Source: Geosiphon pyriformis
Taxonomy: Eukaryota; Glomeromycota; Glomeromycetes; Archaeosporales; Geosiphonaceae
NCBI GenBank assembly: GCA_016748015.1
Contig: JAAOMT010000664.1
Location: forward strand, 714,000-775,054
Reading direction: 5' to 3'
Length of the DNA: 61,055 bases
Shown: in pieces, positions 11,435-21,528 of the stretch
How the letters are laid out: every line of letters starts with the position of its first letter
Position numbering within the stretch: the stretch's first letter is position 1
Translations under genes and position numbers: made by a program
Notes under the pieces: generated by a model
Seen by the model: the letters and a program-made list of their open reading frames with translations, nothing else
The model's database searches: none
Told to the model about the DNA's origin: nothing

Positions 11435-11756
11435 TTAACGGAACTGTCATGAGAAAAAGATTTTTATTTTTATTAATGGGGATATGATGGATTGATGTTC
11501 AAAATAATCGAATGTATTTACTTTGACAAAGCCAATATCTTTGGAGTATTCACGGAAACATTGGCGACACACATTCAGGTTATATTTACGGATAAGACCG
11601 GCACGGTGAGCACACACACGACTTGTGTTTAGAAATCAAAATGAGTTTGGCTGCACACTTGAAAGTAAGTTCAGTGAGACGGAATTGAAAATACCATTCC
11701 CGGGAGCCTTTCCCGTATCGACGAGGACGCGAGAACCACACTTGATCGTGAGCCAT
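11435..11756 (-). CDS. RPS29: Ribosomal protein uS14 (RPS29), three exons
   Basis: Exons on the minus strand are 11756-11695, 11621-11522 and 11443-11435, total 171 nt, encoding exactly 56 residues, the standard length. The protein starts [12 protein letters not shown], has the zinc-binding CRVC ... CRQC pairs, and ends DIGFVKFR. The last exon is only nine nucleotides (Phe-Arg-stop). All exon junctions follow GT-AG and keep frame. uS14 is a zinc-ribbon protein of the head of the small ribosomal subunit. The gene was invisible to simple ORF scanning because of its short exons. It is divergent from the coiled-coil gene at 12270. Confidence 0.95.
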
Positions 11757-12269
11757 TTTTCAATTAGTGTATAAATCCCTTATCGTAGTTCTTGAACCAA
11801 AGTATGTATGATAGAGAATGAAAAATATGATCAATTAAGGTTTGAAAATTATTTTATAAAGGAACGCTTACACGTCACACAACAAAATTGATCGAAACGA
11901 AGATCAGATCATCAGAGAAGATTTAAGTTGAACAGGTCATAGTATTCTGTTTACTATCTGTTTTCGCCGATCATTTACACGTAAAAAATTGGGAGGAAGT
12001 CATTGGTAGGTAAAGAGAATTTTTCTCACCGCGAAGCTTCAGATAGAATAGAACCTAAAATAAACTTTGGGCTCTTTATGGTGCCTTCAGAACGATCAAA
12101 TATTACCCAACTATAACATCTTTTTTAATCAGCCAAAGTGGCGCGCTGTGACGATAGAGCTTTCAAGGATTCGCGCGGTTGGCGCTACCTTAGAAATCCC
12201 CCGGAAATTGACACTGGTTTTTCTAACCAAACTTTTGACCTGCTTGGTGGTTGTAATCCCGATTGGTTG
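11757..12269. promoter_or_regulatory. Divergent promoter region of RPS29 and the coiled-coil gene
   Basis: About 510 bp between two oppositely transcribed genes. The right part (12130-12269) is open in the frame of the downstream gene (it contains RGWRYLRNPPEID and LLGGCNPDW) but has no ATG; an unseen upstream exon could use it. No clear TATA or operator motif was identified. Confidence 0.4.
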
Positions 12270-13725
12270 ATGACCTCAGTGTCGTCTCTATCGAAAATTA
12301 GGCGTTCAACGGTACCCCTCGCTAGCAGCAGTAATTCCCCAACCAGAGTTTTGACCAATGGGTTTACCTCACCAAAGAAAACGTCAATAGTTTTATCCTC
12401 TCCTCGCAAAACGGCGGCCGCTGTCATCAAAATTGGATCTCCTACTGCATCATCTGCACGCTCAGGTAAAGAGGATTTAATCAGTAAACGTGATCGTCAA
12501 CAATCAGCGGATAATAAAGAATTGAAAAAAGTCAAATCTGATCCCGAAAGAGCCGAGAATGGCCATGACAAAAAGAGATCCTCCAAAATGGAAAGCCCTT
12601 CGGTAAAACATAGGAAGCATATTAACGGTCATACTCAGAAACAAACCGAACAGAAAAAATCAAGCATCTCGCATAAAGATAAACAAAAACAGACAGATGT
12701 AAAAACCTCACATCGGAGAATTGGTAGTCAAGGAGACAAAAAGAGCCTACATTCGAATATTAAAAGTTCACCTCACTCTGCGGAGGAGAAGTCATCCACA
12801 TCGATTAAGACTCCAATCAAAAAGGAGCCAGGTCCAGTTACACGACAACGAAGCAAAGGAAAAGATGTTGTGGCTGATCATTATGTTAATGATGATGGCG
12901 AGTTAGAAAATGAGGAGGATGATGGCGAAAAAAATGCCGATCTTTCTGAGTATGATCAAACAGCAACAAAAAAAAACAAAATCGAGAAGAGTAGTAACAA
13001 ACACAAATCAAAATCACGTAAACGTAAGAAGCTTTTTGACGTTACCGATCCCACTGGGATTTTGACTCCACAGGATAATGATCATTTACGTGATCTTGCT
13101 TCAGTGAAGGAAATGTTGAAAAGGTACAGGAAGGAATTAATTGATATCAAAGAAGGGATACAACAATTTAATGCCGAGAAAACGAAGGATAGACCAGTTT
13201 ACGATGATAAAAATGAATGTATCGAGAATAAGGATCAAATATCGGGAAATAATGAGCGTATGCAGGATAATGAAATTGATGAATACTATCAACACGGTAA
13301 AATTTATTCTAACTTTTCAAGTTGGTATTCTTCAATGTTTGGTTTAATTTCCATTTTCATGATTAGGCGAACCAGGACTTCGTAAAATAGGTGTCAATAT
13401 ACGTAATAATCGATATCATCCTTATCAAAATCCAAAAAGAGTCCACATGATTGAACAAACTCTCCAAAGAACCACGTTTAAAGTAGCAATGACTGAGTCG
13501 CGTGTCAGCCGTTTAGAAGTAAAATTTATTAGTCTACAAAAAAAATATCAAGCCTGGAACAGATTATTGAAAGAAGAAACAAATACACACGATGGAGTTG
13601 GGAATGAGGGTTTTTTAAATGCAACTGAAAGTCTAAGAGAAAACTTTGTGAGCATGTTTTTTGGTTTTAGCCTTGGAACCATAAGTATATTTGTGGCCAG
13701 ACAAATCTGGATATCACTTTTTTAG
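12270..13725 (+). CDS. Lysine-rich coiled-coil protein with C-terminal membrane anchor
   Basis: Two exons (12270-13296, 13367-13725) give 461 residues from the first in-frame ATG. Residues 1-270 are Ser/Lys-rich and disordered with several KKP/KRKK basic clusters that could act as nuclear signals. An acidic patch (DDGELENEEDDGE) follows, then two predicted coiled coils (VKEMLKRYRKELIDIKEGI and RVSRLEVKFISLQKKYQAW). The last 20 residues form a hydrophobic helix (FFGFSLGTISIFVARQIW) ending four residues before the stop, the layout of a tail-anchored protein. A nuclear-envelope or ER location is possible but inferred. I do not recognise a family. The frame stays open about 44 codons upstream of the chosen ATG, so the N terminus may be longer. 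Confidence 0.65.
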
Positions 13726-13965
13726 TGGGGAATTTTAAAATGGAAATATTTTTAATCTCATTATCAATCTCCAAAAAAAAAAAAACGAGAACATTCCACC
13801 GGATTAAAATAATAGAAATAATCGTATTATATTAGAATTGTAGATATATCCAAAATTGAAGAATAAAGTCTCATTTTGAAAATATAAATTAATTTATGAA
13901 ACAAAAGTCCTTTCAATAGTTTACAAATCTAATCTAAAGCATCTTGATAATTGAACATTAGGTTA

Positions 13966-14910
13966 TTACTGGGATGAATTAAATATCCCTTTTGGTAATT
14001 TGGAATCAAACCAATTTGGCGATTCAAGGCCAAGAGCGGTCAAAATAATAGAGGCTGTATCCATATTCGTTACGTCGCCTTCGATGATAGTATTTGGTTC
14101 GATCTTAGAGCCACGCAAAGCTAAAAACACGGTAGATTCTTCTTTAGAATCACCACCATGCCCTTTATTAATCCCCCCGTGATCAGTAGTCATAATAACC
14201 AATGAATCATCCTTCCAATTCGCTTCATCAACCGCATTCAAAATTTCGCTTATATGCCTGTCCATCTTTTCCAGTGCCAGCATATAATTATTTCCACCCC
14301 AGCCATGCCCATGACCATGTTCATCGACATCGACTAAATGAATCATAACCAGCTTCACATCATCATTTCTCTTATCTTTAATGTACTTGCAAGCCTCGCT
14401 AACCACGTAGCTATCATACGCAGAATTTCCGAACCAACGATGTTTGATCCAGAGCCACCAACGTACAAACGCATTTTCGTGTGTGTCTGGAGCATATCGA
14501 TCCATTGGGATCGAAATTTCGATGATCCCCGTGTTGACGGGTGCCCAGGCCGCGAATGACGCCAATTTCGCTTGGCTCTCTCTTTTATAGTTTTCTTGGT
14601 GCAATAATTTGAAAACACTCGGGAGTCCCTTTGTTTCATCATATGCCTTTCCCGAGTTTACAATGTCATTTGTCAAACCATGTTTCTCTGGAACAACACC
14701 ATGAAGGATCGACCCCCAGTTTTCGGCACTGTTTGTAGGTCGTTGTGCAGAGACTTGCAAAGTGCTAGCCCCGCTTTCAAAAAACTTGTTAAAATTTGGA
14801 ACTTTAGTGCTGTTCTTGAAGTAGGTGCCTAAACCGTCAAGTCCAAGAAGTATGACACGCTTGTAACGAGCTTCTTTATTAGTAAGTAAATCGTTGGTGA
14901 TATGAATCAT
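13966..14910 (-). CDS. Alkaline-phosphatase-superfamily phosphodiesterase/phosphatase
   Basis: A single uninterrupted exon of 314 residues. Metal-site motifs of the type I phosphodiesterase/nucleotide pyrophosphatase fold are in order: VILLGLDGLG (Asp25), the nucleophile region PTNSAENWGSILHG (Thr59/Ser61), HLVDVDEHGHGHG (Asp and His ligands, about 205-217) and TTDHGG ... KGHGG (about 252-265). The members hydrolyse phosphate mono- or diesters using two zinc ions. There is no signal peptide or membrane helix, so it is probably cytosolic, unlike animal and yeast NPPs. The missing introns and the compact, bacterial-looking architecture (NSAENWGS-LHGV-PEKHG) raise the possibility of horizontal transfer. 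The substrate cannot be told from sequence. Confidence 0.8.
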   Translation of the reverse strand: MIHITNDLLTNKEARYKRVILLGLDGLGTYFKNSTKVPNFNKFFESGASTLQVSAQRPTNSAENWGSILHGVVPEKHGLTNDIVNSGKAYDETKGLPSVFKLLHQENYKRESQAKLASFAAWAPVNTGIIEISIPMDRYAPDTHENAFVRWWLWIKHRWFGNSAYDSYVVSEACKYIKDKRNDDVKLVMIHLVDVDEHGHGHGWGGNNYMLALEKMDRHISEILNAVDEANWKDDSLVIMTTDHGGINKGHGGDSKEESTVFLALRGSKIEPNTIIEGDVTNMDTASIILTALGLESPNWFDSKLPKGIFNSSQ

Positions 14911-15833
14911 TTAAATTACTTTTGTGGGTTGAATGGGAAATTGTATTCTTGTTAGACCATGTCTTTTTGAGATCATCGAAATTTGAAATTAGGTATTCGT
15001 ACCATTGCCGAATCTGAAAATGGAATCCAGTCAACGCAAATATTTATTATTTGGGCACTATTATTATTTCAAGGCATCTCATCTGCCCCTTTAAAATTTA
15101 AGGTTGAAACTAGGCTCAAATGATTGACAAAACAGTGTGATGGACCCTAAACATGAAGATATTTATGCAACTGCCAAATAATCACATTGATCTTAACTTT
15201 TTGAAAACAGGATGTTGACATGTCATATTTTCATTGAAGCGAGGTCGATTCAAAGGAAATCGCCCTCATATTATAGGACAACTTATCATTTTCATATCTT
15301 GATTCAGTTGATTCGCACAAAAGAATCGGAATAATGTTCTCAATGGTTTTTAGGAGCCTAAAATAAAAGTTCACGTAATCAATTAATATTAAAACTTGTA
15401 GTAGTCTCAATTACTGATCCTCCATTGAAACCAATAACAAACCCAAAAAGAAGTATCCCATTAAGATCTCGAGTATCTTCATTGCTTTGATATCGTCTGA
15501 AATGGATAACCTCTTTGACTTTGCGACAATTAGCAGGTGTTGAACTTTACAATTCATATTCTGATAGATTTCACAAAGGTTCCTTTAATTTACCCTGGCG
15601 GGAAGAGCCGTAGATCAAACGTCTCCCTTTTAGATTATTTCAAGTTTTTTTGCTCGAGATAATTTTCTGTAATTAGTTTATACCACAAATTTAAGGAATT
15701 CAAAGTATTTGCAGAATTGAAGAATGCATAATGGTAATTTAAGGATATTTCCTTCGCATAATATGGGGTTTCATACTAGTTTCAAGTTGCCCACTATGTT
15801 GCACGCTTAATCACTAGATTCAGTGGGGTTTCT
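14911..15833. other. Intergenic, with a possible missed minus-strand exon
   Basis: No gene could be modelled. On the minus strand about 15535-15395 a frame reads as NCRKVKEVIHFRR followed by a hydrophobic GILLFGFVIGFNGGS, bounded by plausible AG and GT sites. This could be an exon of a small membrane protein, but I found no partner exons with confidence. Confidence 0.3.
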
Positions 15834-17547
15834 TCAATTCCAATCTTCTGTGACATGCTTTTCCGGTTTTCCCTGACTATTATCCTTTTTTCGCTTGAAA
15901 ATTTTCTGAGATTTATTTCTCGTTCCCGAACTCCAGACGCGACCGAAATTCGGAAGCCATTCTTTATCAGTCGCCCCATCAACTATCACGATAAAAACGC
16001 CAAAGAGAGAATGAGAATAAAACAAATTTAAACAACTTAACAAAAAGCAACCACTTCAATAAACCTCTAGAAAAGTTGGCTCCAATACGATTTGGATTTA
16101 GTTTCAATTTCTTCTCAGCCTTCTTGGATTTTAAAAAGGCATCCAATGAGGGGCCAATCTCAAAAGAAGTATTTTTCGATGATGATCCTGGATCATGCTT
16201 CAAATCCCGAAACCAAGGAGGGACTACAAATTAACATTTAACAATTTAAATATCAGATCATAATTATATGTAAAAAGCCGTTTGCTCTTACTGCTTCCTT
16301 CCATAAATACATTTCCTTCGCCGATATCCAAAGTAGGTACAGGAATACGAGTTAAATCTGTTTTCTCATTGAGTCAGTGGACAAGAATTATATTCTGTGC
16401 AAATGGAGATTATAAATGAATCACTAACTTGCGAAAAAGGGTTCAGTCACTTTGAATCTTTTTGGTCGTGGTTCAATCATATCATCATCATCAGTATTCC
16501 CAATAAGATTTTGAAAGTTTTTATAGGATTTCCCAGTGGAATTCGTTTTTGTTTCAGCATTATTAATTGGGAAAATTAATTTAGATTGAATTGAGGAAAT
16601 TGGATCCACAATTTTCGGACTAATCTCAAAATTTTGCCATCCAGTGTGATATGGAAAAAGCTCATTATTAGTTTGGCTCGATTCATTGCCTAATTAAATA
16701 GAGCATTTAAAATAATCATTTAATAAAAATATTAAAAAGAAATCGATTAACGCTTTTCGTAAATACAATACCATTCTGATTAATCGTATCCGTAATTACA
16801 CGAGGATTTAGGCTATCATCTATCTTTCGCTTTATTGGCGATCTCGGGATTTTTTCTTTTTCCTGCTGCGCGAATTCTCTTTCTTTTTCTACAACTCGTC
16901 TTATGAACTGAGGCAACAAACGATAAAGGGAAATTTAATAAAGCTTTCATAGCGTTTGAGAATTGAAATATGAATCTTTGAAAACCTCGGCCATATCAGC
17001 CTTTTTAACAATAAATTCTCCGATTAATTTTCGATCCGCATTATATGTCTTAAACCATTCACCAACTTTTGAATGGTGTTGCTTTGTCACCAAATGATTG
17101 AAAATATGTGCACTTTTTAGAGGCAAGTCCCATACTTAAGTTATTCAAATCAAGAAATTCAAATATTGAAATAAGAGGAGCATAAAAAAAGTTTAGAGGT
17201 GCGTACCATACAAATTGTCGTTCTTCTATCTCTCCTAACTTGGAAGCGGAGGCAGGAAGTTTGAGTCTCACCTCATAATCACAAAACAAGCAAGTAAAAT
17301 CGGGTTGTTTATTGATATCTTGTACAGTTGTAACATCTTTTAAAAATGTTTTGTATTTTCGATAGTTCTAATTTTTAAAGAGGTTTTTAGTGTAAGAAAA
17401 GCCGTGAAGTGAGTGAGATATCTTTGTGGCTACCTTCTGCTCCAAGCCCAAAACCTTTTTCAACTGTTCCTGGTGAATTTTTGTATACAAATGGCGTTTT
17501 CCCTCGTTGTTGTTCCGTTTACATACTTGGCAGAAAGAGTAAACCAT
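15834..17547 (-). CDS. CENATAC (CCDC84) homologue, minor-spliceosome factor
   Basis: Eight exons on the minus strand (17547-17434, 17367-17207, 17112-16986, 16907-16772, 16689-16429, 16357-16292, 16223-16065, 15982-15834) total 1173 nt, 390 residues, all junctions in frame. The N terminus is a zinc-finger-like FCQVC ... GKRHLYTKIHQEQLKKVL (Cys6, Cys9, His19, His25). A second Cys pair, CLFC, precedes HIFNHLVTKQHHSK. The C-terminal half has the family signatures IPPWFRDL, EIGPSLDAFLKSKK, NPNRIGANF and EWLPNFGRVWSSGTR. In animals and plants this protein works with TXNL4B in the U11/U12 minor spliceosome and is needed for AT-AC type U12 introns. Its presence implies that this fungus keeps a minor spliceosome. 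Identity is well supported; function in this organism is inferred. Confidence 0.88.
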
Positions 17548-18780
17548 TTTGGTCTATCAACCCAGTTCCTGGATAATGCCTATAATTAAAAATACTACGA
17601 GTTCATATCTAAATTGTAACAATAAATTCACTCTCCTCCTCCTTTTTTGCACACGCTTCCCTTTTTCCCTAACTAACGTCTCAAAATGCAGCCATCACCA
17701 CCCCCGCTACCAAGAAAGATTACCTCTATGTCCGTCTCGATTTCCAACCTACAAACTTCTTAGTAATATCGGCTCAGGCGTCAACTTGAAACGATCGACT
17801 GGAACGGGCAAGTCTCAGAAGTTATGATTATCTATCACAACTGTCCCTGCCGCTTTGCCTTCAATCTCCTTCCATTCTGCAAAACTCGTAGTTCTCTTCA
17901 ACGATGAAACCTCCGACGAGCACGAACTTTCCAAAAGATTCTTGCCATTAACACTATCTTCGTCTGCAGAACGCAAGGGAGGCAAGCAGCTAAATATAGA
18001 GGACCAGAAGCAAAAAGCGCAAGACAACCAGGACAACGGTGGCACGCAACAAGCAACGACACTCAGGAAAAACTTTCAACCGCACATTGCTGGTCAAGGT
18101 GTATCCTACCCCCGCCCTCTTGAAGCGATGGAGGGGCTTGGAGAGATTTGCCTTTAATACCGTAGTGGGGTGGAGCAAAAGCGTTGTGTTTTGCTGAAGT
18201 AAAGTGGCATTACGGAAAAGAAATGGCTACAGCCTATGACGGTTCAACAAAAACGTCTTTTTCGGCTATCTGGCGCTAACGAAAGTTTTGTTCGTCTCGG
18301 CATGCTCTTATGAGGTTGCTTAGGTTCGACTCCCGCTAATATCACTGATGAAGCCATTTATCAAGCGCTGACAGCACGAGACGAAATTATTAAACGTAAT
18401 ACACAGTTACAACAAGGGGCGCCAACACACCATCTTTCTTTCCTGTCACGTAACCCATTGCATCAATTATTACTATTCGCGCTCTCCAAAAAATGTTCTG
18501 CTGGGGATATTACCGTTTCCGTCAATGTCTGCGGAAGAGCTAGGAGTCCGTGTTATCATCTAAAATGAGGATTTTACATCCAAGACTTGTAGCTGGGGTG
18601 TTAAGATAAAAAGCATCAGAGGGTCTGAAGTATACAACTGCCGGAATTACGTGGCTGTAATGGACAGAGATGAAAATGGCGTTCGGGGATCCTCTTCCAG
18701 GCATTGCTTGATTATCTTCTGAGGGTCATGCAGGAAGTAGCAATGCTCTGTACTATTTACTATTTGATGTTTTTGGGCAG
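17548..18780. other. Unassigned, less AT-rich stretch
   Basis: This 1.2 kb is visibly richer in C and G than its surroundings and contains pieces with coding character in several frames: around 17693-17760 (KDYLYVRLDFQPTNF) and 17855-18157 (a 100-codon hydrophilic frame starting MPSISFHSAKLVVLF), then the broken ORF at 18236. I could not join them into one gene and recognise no family. Confidence 0.4.
18236..18568 (+). pseudogene. Broken ORF of unknown, possibly bacterial, origin
   Basis: From the ATG at 18236 the frame gives MTVQQKRLFRLSGANESF, then one in-frame TGA at 18311, then about 85 more open codons (ITDEAIYQALTARDEIIKRN, THHLSFLSRNPLHQLLLFAL) to a TGA at 18566-18568. Residue use (Ala, Leu, Gln, Arg) and codons such as GCG, CTG and CGT are unlike the AT-biased genes around it. 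I do not recognise the family. A single stop in an otherwise open frame suggests a recent pseudogene or recoding; the former is more likely. Confidence 0.4.
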
Positions 18781-18784
18781 TCTG

Positions 18785-19640
18785 AAAAATTATGAATTTA
18801 AATCTGAAATGTATAAAACTAAATAAGTTTCATATTCCAATTTAAATTTATGAAAAATTTAACTGAACTGATAAAATAATTGATTGCATTGGAATTTGTT
18901 GTTAAGTCCTAAATACATAAAATAAAAATATAGCAAACATCACAAATAGCTGGTTTTTGAAGAAAAAATAATTTAAATTAATTATAATTATATAAAATCA
19001 AATTTAACTTTAAAAAATAACTGAATAATAAAATTTTGATTTTCATATAATTAAATATAATTGATAATATTTATAAATAATTGTAAATTTATTAATTTCA
19101 ATAATAATACATTATTATTGATCTTATTTAATTATATTAGCCATTTTATTAATTACATACATATTTTAATATTTTATATTTAATTAATTAGTTTCTTCAG
19201 ACTATTTATTACTTAATTATTAATTTTTTATAGATGTGGATTATGCGTTTTAAACACGTGACCAGCTACGTTAAGACACCATTATTCTAAGCCAATCATT
19301 GTAAAATAATTTATTTTATTATTAAATATACATTGCTTGTTATTATTTTTATATAACTATTTTTTTATTTCAAATAATATGTAACTTTTCATATTTTAAA
19401 CTGATTTTTTAATATTCTTATCTTAAAATTTTTGTTACAATAATATATTTAATATTTATTAAATAATTGTGTTTTTTAAATTTAAAATGTATTTTTATAA
19501 ATATTATAATTAAAAATATTTATATTTTAAAATATATTATATATTTATATTTGTTGAAATATTATAATTTTTTAATATAATCGTAATAATACAAAATGGT
19601 TTCAAAAAGAGAAATAATAAATTATAAAAGTAATGAATCA
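18785..19640. other. AT-rich island
   Basis: About 850 bp of strongly AT-rich sequence without open frames. It resembles the larger AT islands at 44.6-51.2 and 53.1-56.4 kb and may be a fully decayed repeat, but no residual homology could be seen. Confidence 0.55.
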
Positions 19641-19970
19641 ATGACCCTATAATGAAAACCTGTTTAAAAATTTTAGTTTGGATAATTCAAAAGAAAATTT
19701 GAACTTGTCACTCTCGGATACTTTCTACAATTTTCTAACTCTTTTCTTTTTATCATTTAATGAGTGGAGAACACCAAATTTGAAACGATATCTGTATTAA
19801 TTACATGCGTGTGAGCGATATGGGTAGGTAGTTTTAACAGGATACTTAATAGGAGTAAAATAATGATTATTGAAGAATTTTAACTTACATTTTTTAATGA
19901 AAAAACAGCGCAATGACGGGCACCTAATTTAAATATTAGGTGAAATATTAGGGGCTCTAAAATCAGTTTC

Positions 19971-21291
19971 CTAGGCAGCATAACGATTGAAAGTTCCTTT
20001 GACTAAATAACTTTCGCTAATAGAGGTATCACTTTGCTTTTTATAAATCGATTGTATGGCCTTCGATCTTTTCAAATTTGTGGTGCTGCTGTCCAAATTT
20101 CCATGGATATTTCTATTGACCGATGTAATGGAATTTGAGCTTCCGCCTCCCACTTTTAACTCTATGGCTGCTCTTTTCGAAAGCCCTGCACCAGGAACAT
20201 CATTATTGTTGAGCTTGCGTTTATTTCCTTTTATATCTTTGTCATTCGTTTGCAAAGTTGAGGCGGTAATTAAAGTAGACTTGGCTTTCTCTTCCTGCTC
20301 TCCCATCTTTAACTTCTTTTTGTCTTTCTTTCCTTTGGCCTTCACCTTTTTCTCTACTAACGCTGTCCTCAACTTTTCTTGTTCCTCAGAAGCTGGATTA
20401 ATTATGACAACGTTATCTGGGCCATAAGGTTTTGCACACTAAAAATTGGTCAGTCAGGTCAATATTTTTGAGATAAAAGTGATAAGCAGTTAGCTACCTG
20501 AAGGCATTGGTTACTGGGAACTTCTTTTAATCCTTGCTCTGAAAAAACGCATCCACAAGTGTCCAAATATATAAATTTTAATTTCCCACTCATTTCCTTC
20601 ATCGTTATAGGACAAATAAATCGAGAAACCATTCCAGGATCAAAATGCGTAATGGTGGAGTTTGAGCTTTCCTTGAAAGCAGGATTAATGGTAAGGTTTA
20701 AGGTTTTCACGTCCTATGGAATGTACCAAAGATATTAGTACAGTTATCTAATTATGGATGTTTTCAACAACCCGTCTTGCCGAATATATGGGAAATCTAA
20801 ACAAGGTTCAATGGTTTGAATAGTTTCCAAAAAAGAAGCAACCATTTTGAATCAGCCTCTTGCTAACAATAGGGTGAGCCAAGACAACTTATAGTCAGCA
20901 AGATGACGATGCAAACAGTTGACTTATGTTTTCAGCAAAAGGCTTCTTAAAATAATCAAATAAACCTTACCTTTATACCGGAAATGTGAGAGCAAATTAT
21001 GTCACCATCACCATAGGCACTTTTATTAAGCAAAAACTCTATTATCGCGTCTTTATTATATAGTCTCCCCAAAGGACACACAACAATCGGTTCCCTTAAA
21101 GCGCGCTAAAAAAATTTCTGAATCAGCAAGAAAAAAATATAACTGTCATTTTATCCGATTTTTCATACCTTTGACAACGCACAAAAAAACCAAGTAGCTA
21201 TTTTTAAAGCGTTTTGATCTGGTCTAACTTCCTTTTTTTTTTCCTTTACAAGTTCAATGCGTTTTGGAATTGAGCCGCCGTCGTTTCCCAT
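19971..21291 (-). CDS. Rtf2 (replication termination factor 2) homologue
   Basis: Four minus-strand exons (21291-21169, 21105-20971, 20713-20498, 20438-19971) encode 313 residues. It starts MGNDGGSIPKRIELV and ends KGTFNRYAA, both hallmark ends of the family. In between is a divergent RING-like C2HC2 motif: CPLGRLYNKDAIIEFLL, CSHI, FICPITMKEMSGK, LDTCGCVFSEQ and CLQCAKPYG. The C-terminal half is lysine-rich and disordered. Rtf2 stabilises stalled replication forks at programmed barriers in fission yeast and binds PCNA; in yeast and plants it also affects pre-mRNA splicing. It is transcribed divergently from the Tcd gene, about 240 bp between start codons. Confidence 0.93.
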
Positions 21292-21528
21292 GACTGACTA
21301 GGGTAGTTCTTGATTTTTATGTAAAAGTTTTGAAGAAAGGAAATTTGACCTCAAGAGATTAAATATATTTCCTAAAATATTAATCACCAAAATTTAAAAG
21401 GTCACGAAGTGGGACCAAAAATATTTCATCATTTTTATCAATTATCAACCTATTTAGTCATAATATTGGTTTCCCTCTACGACCAAGCTTTTTATTTTTT
21501 CATCAACTTCTATGTTACAGTTGATCAG

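Noticed and set aside
18318-18334. GGTTCGACTCC resembling a tRNA B box
   Set aside because: No A box at the right distance and no cloverleaf could be drawn; the bases are part of an open frame (LGSTPANITDE).
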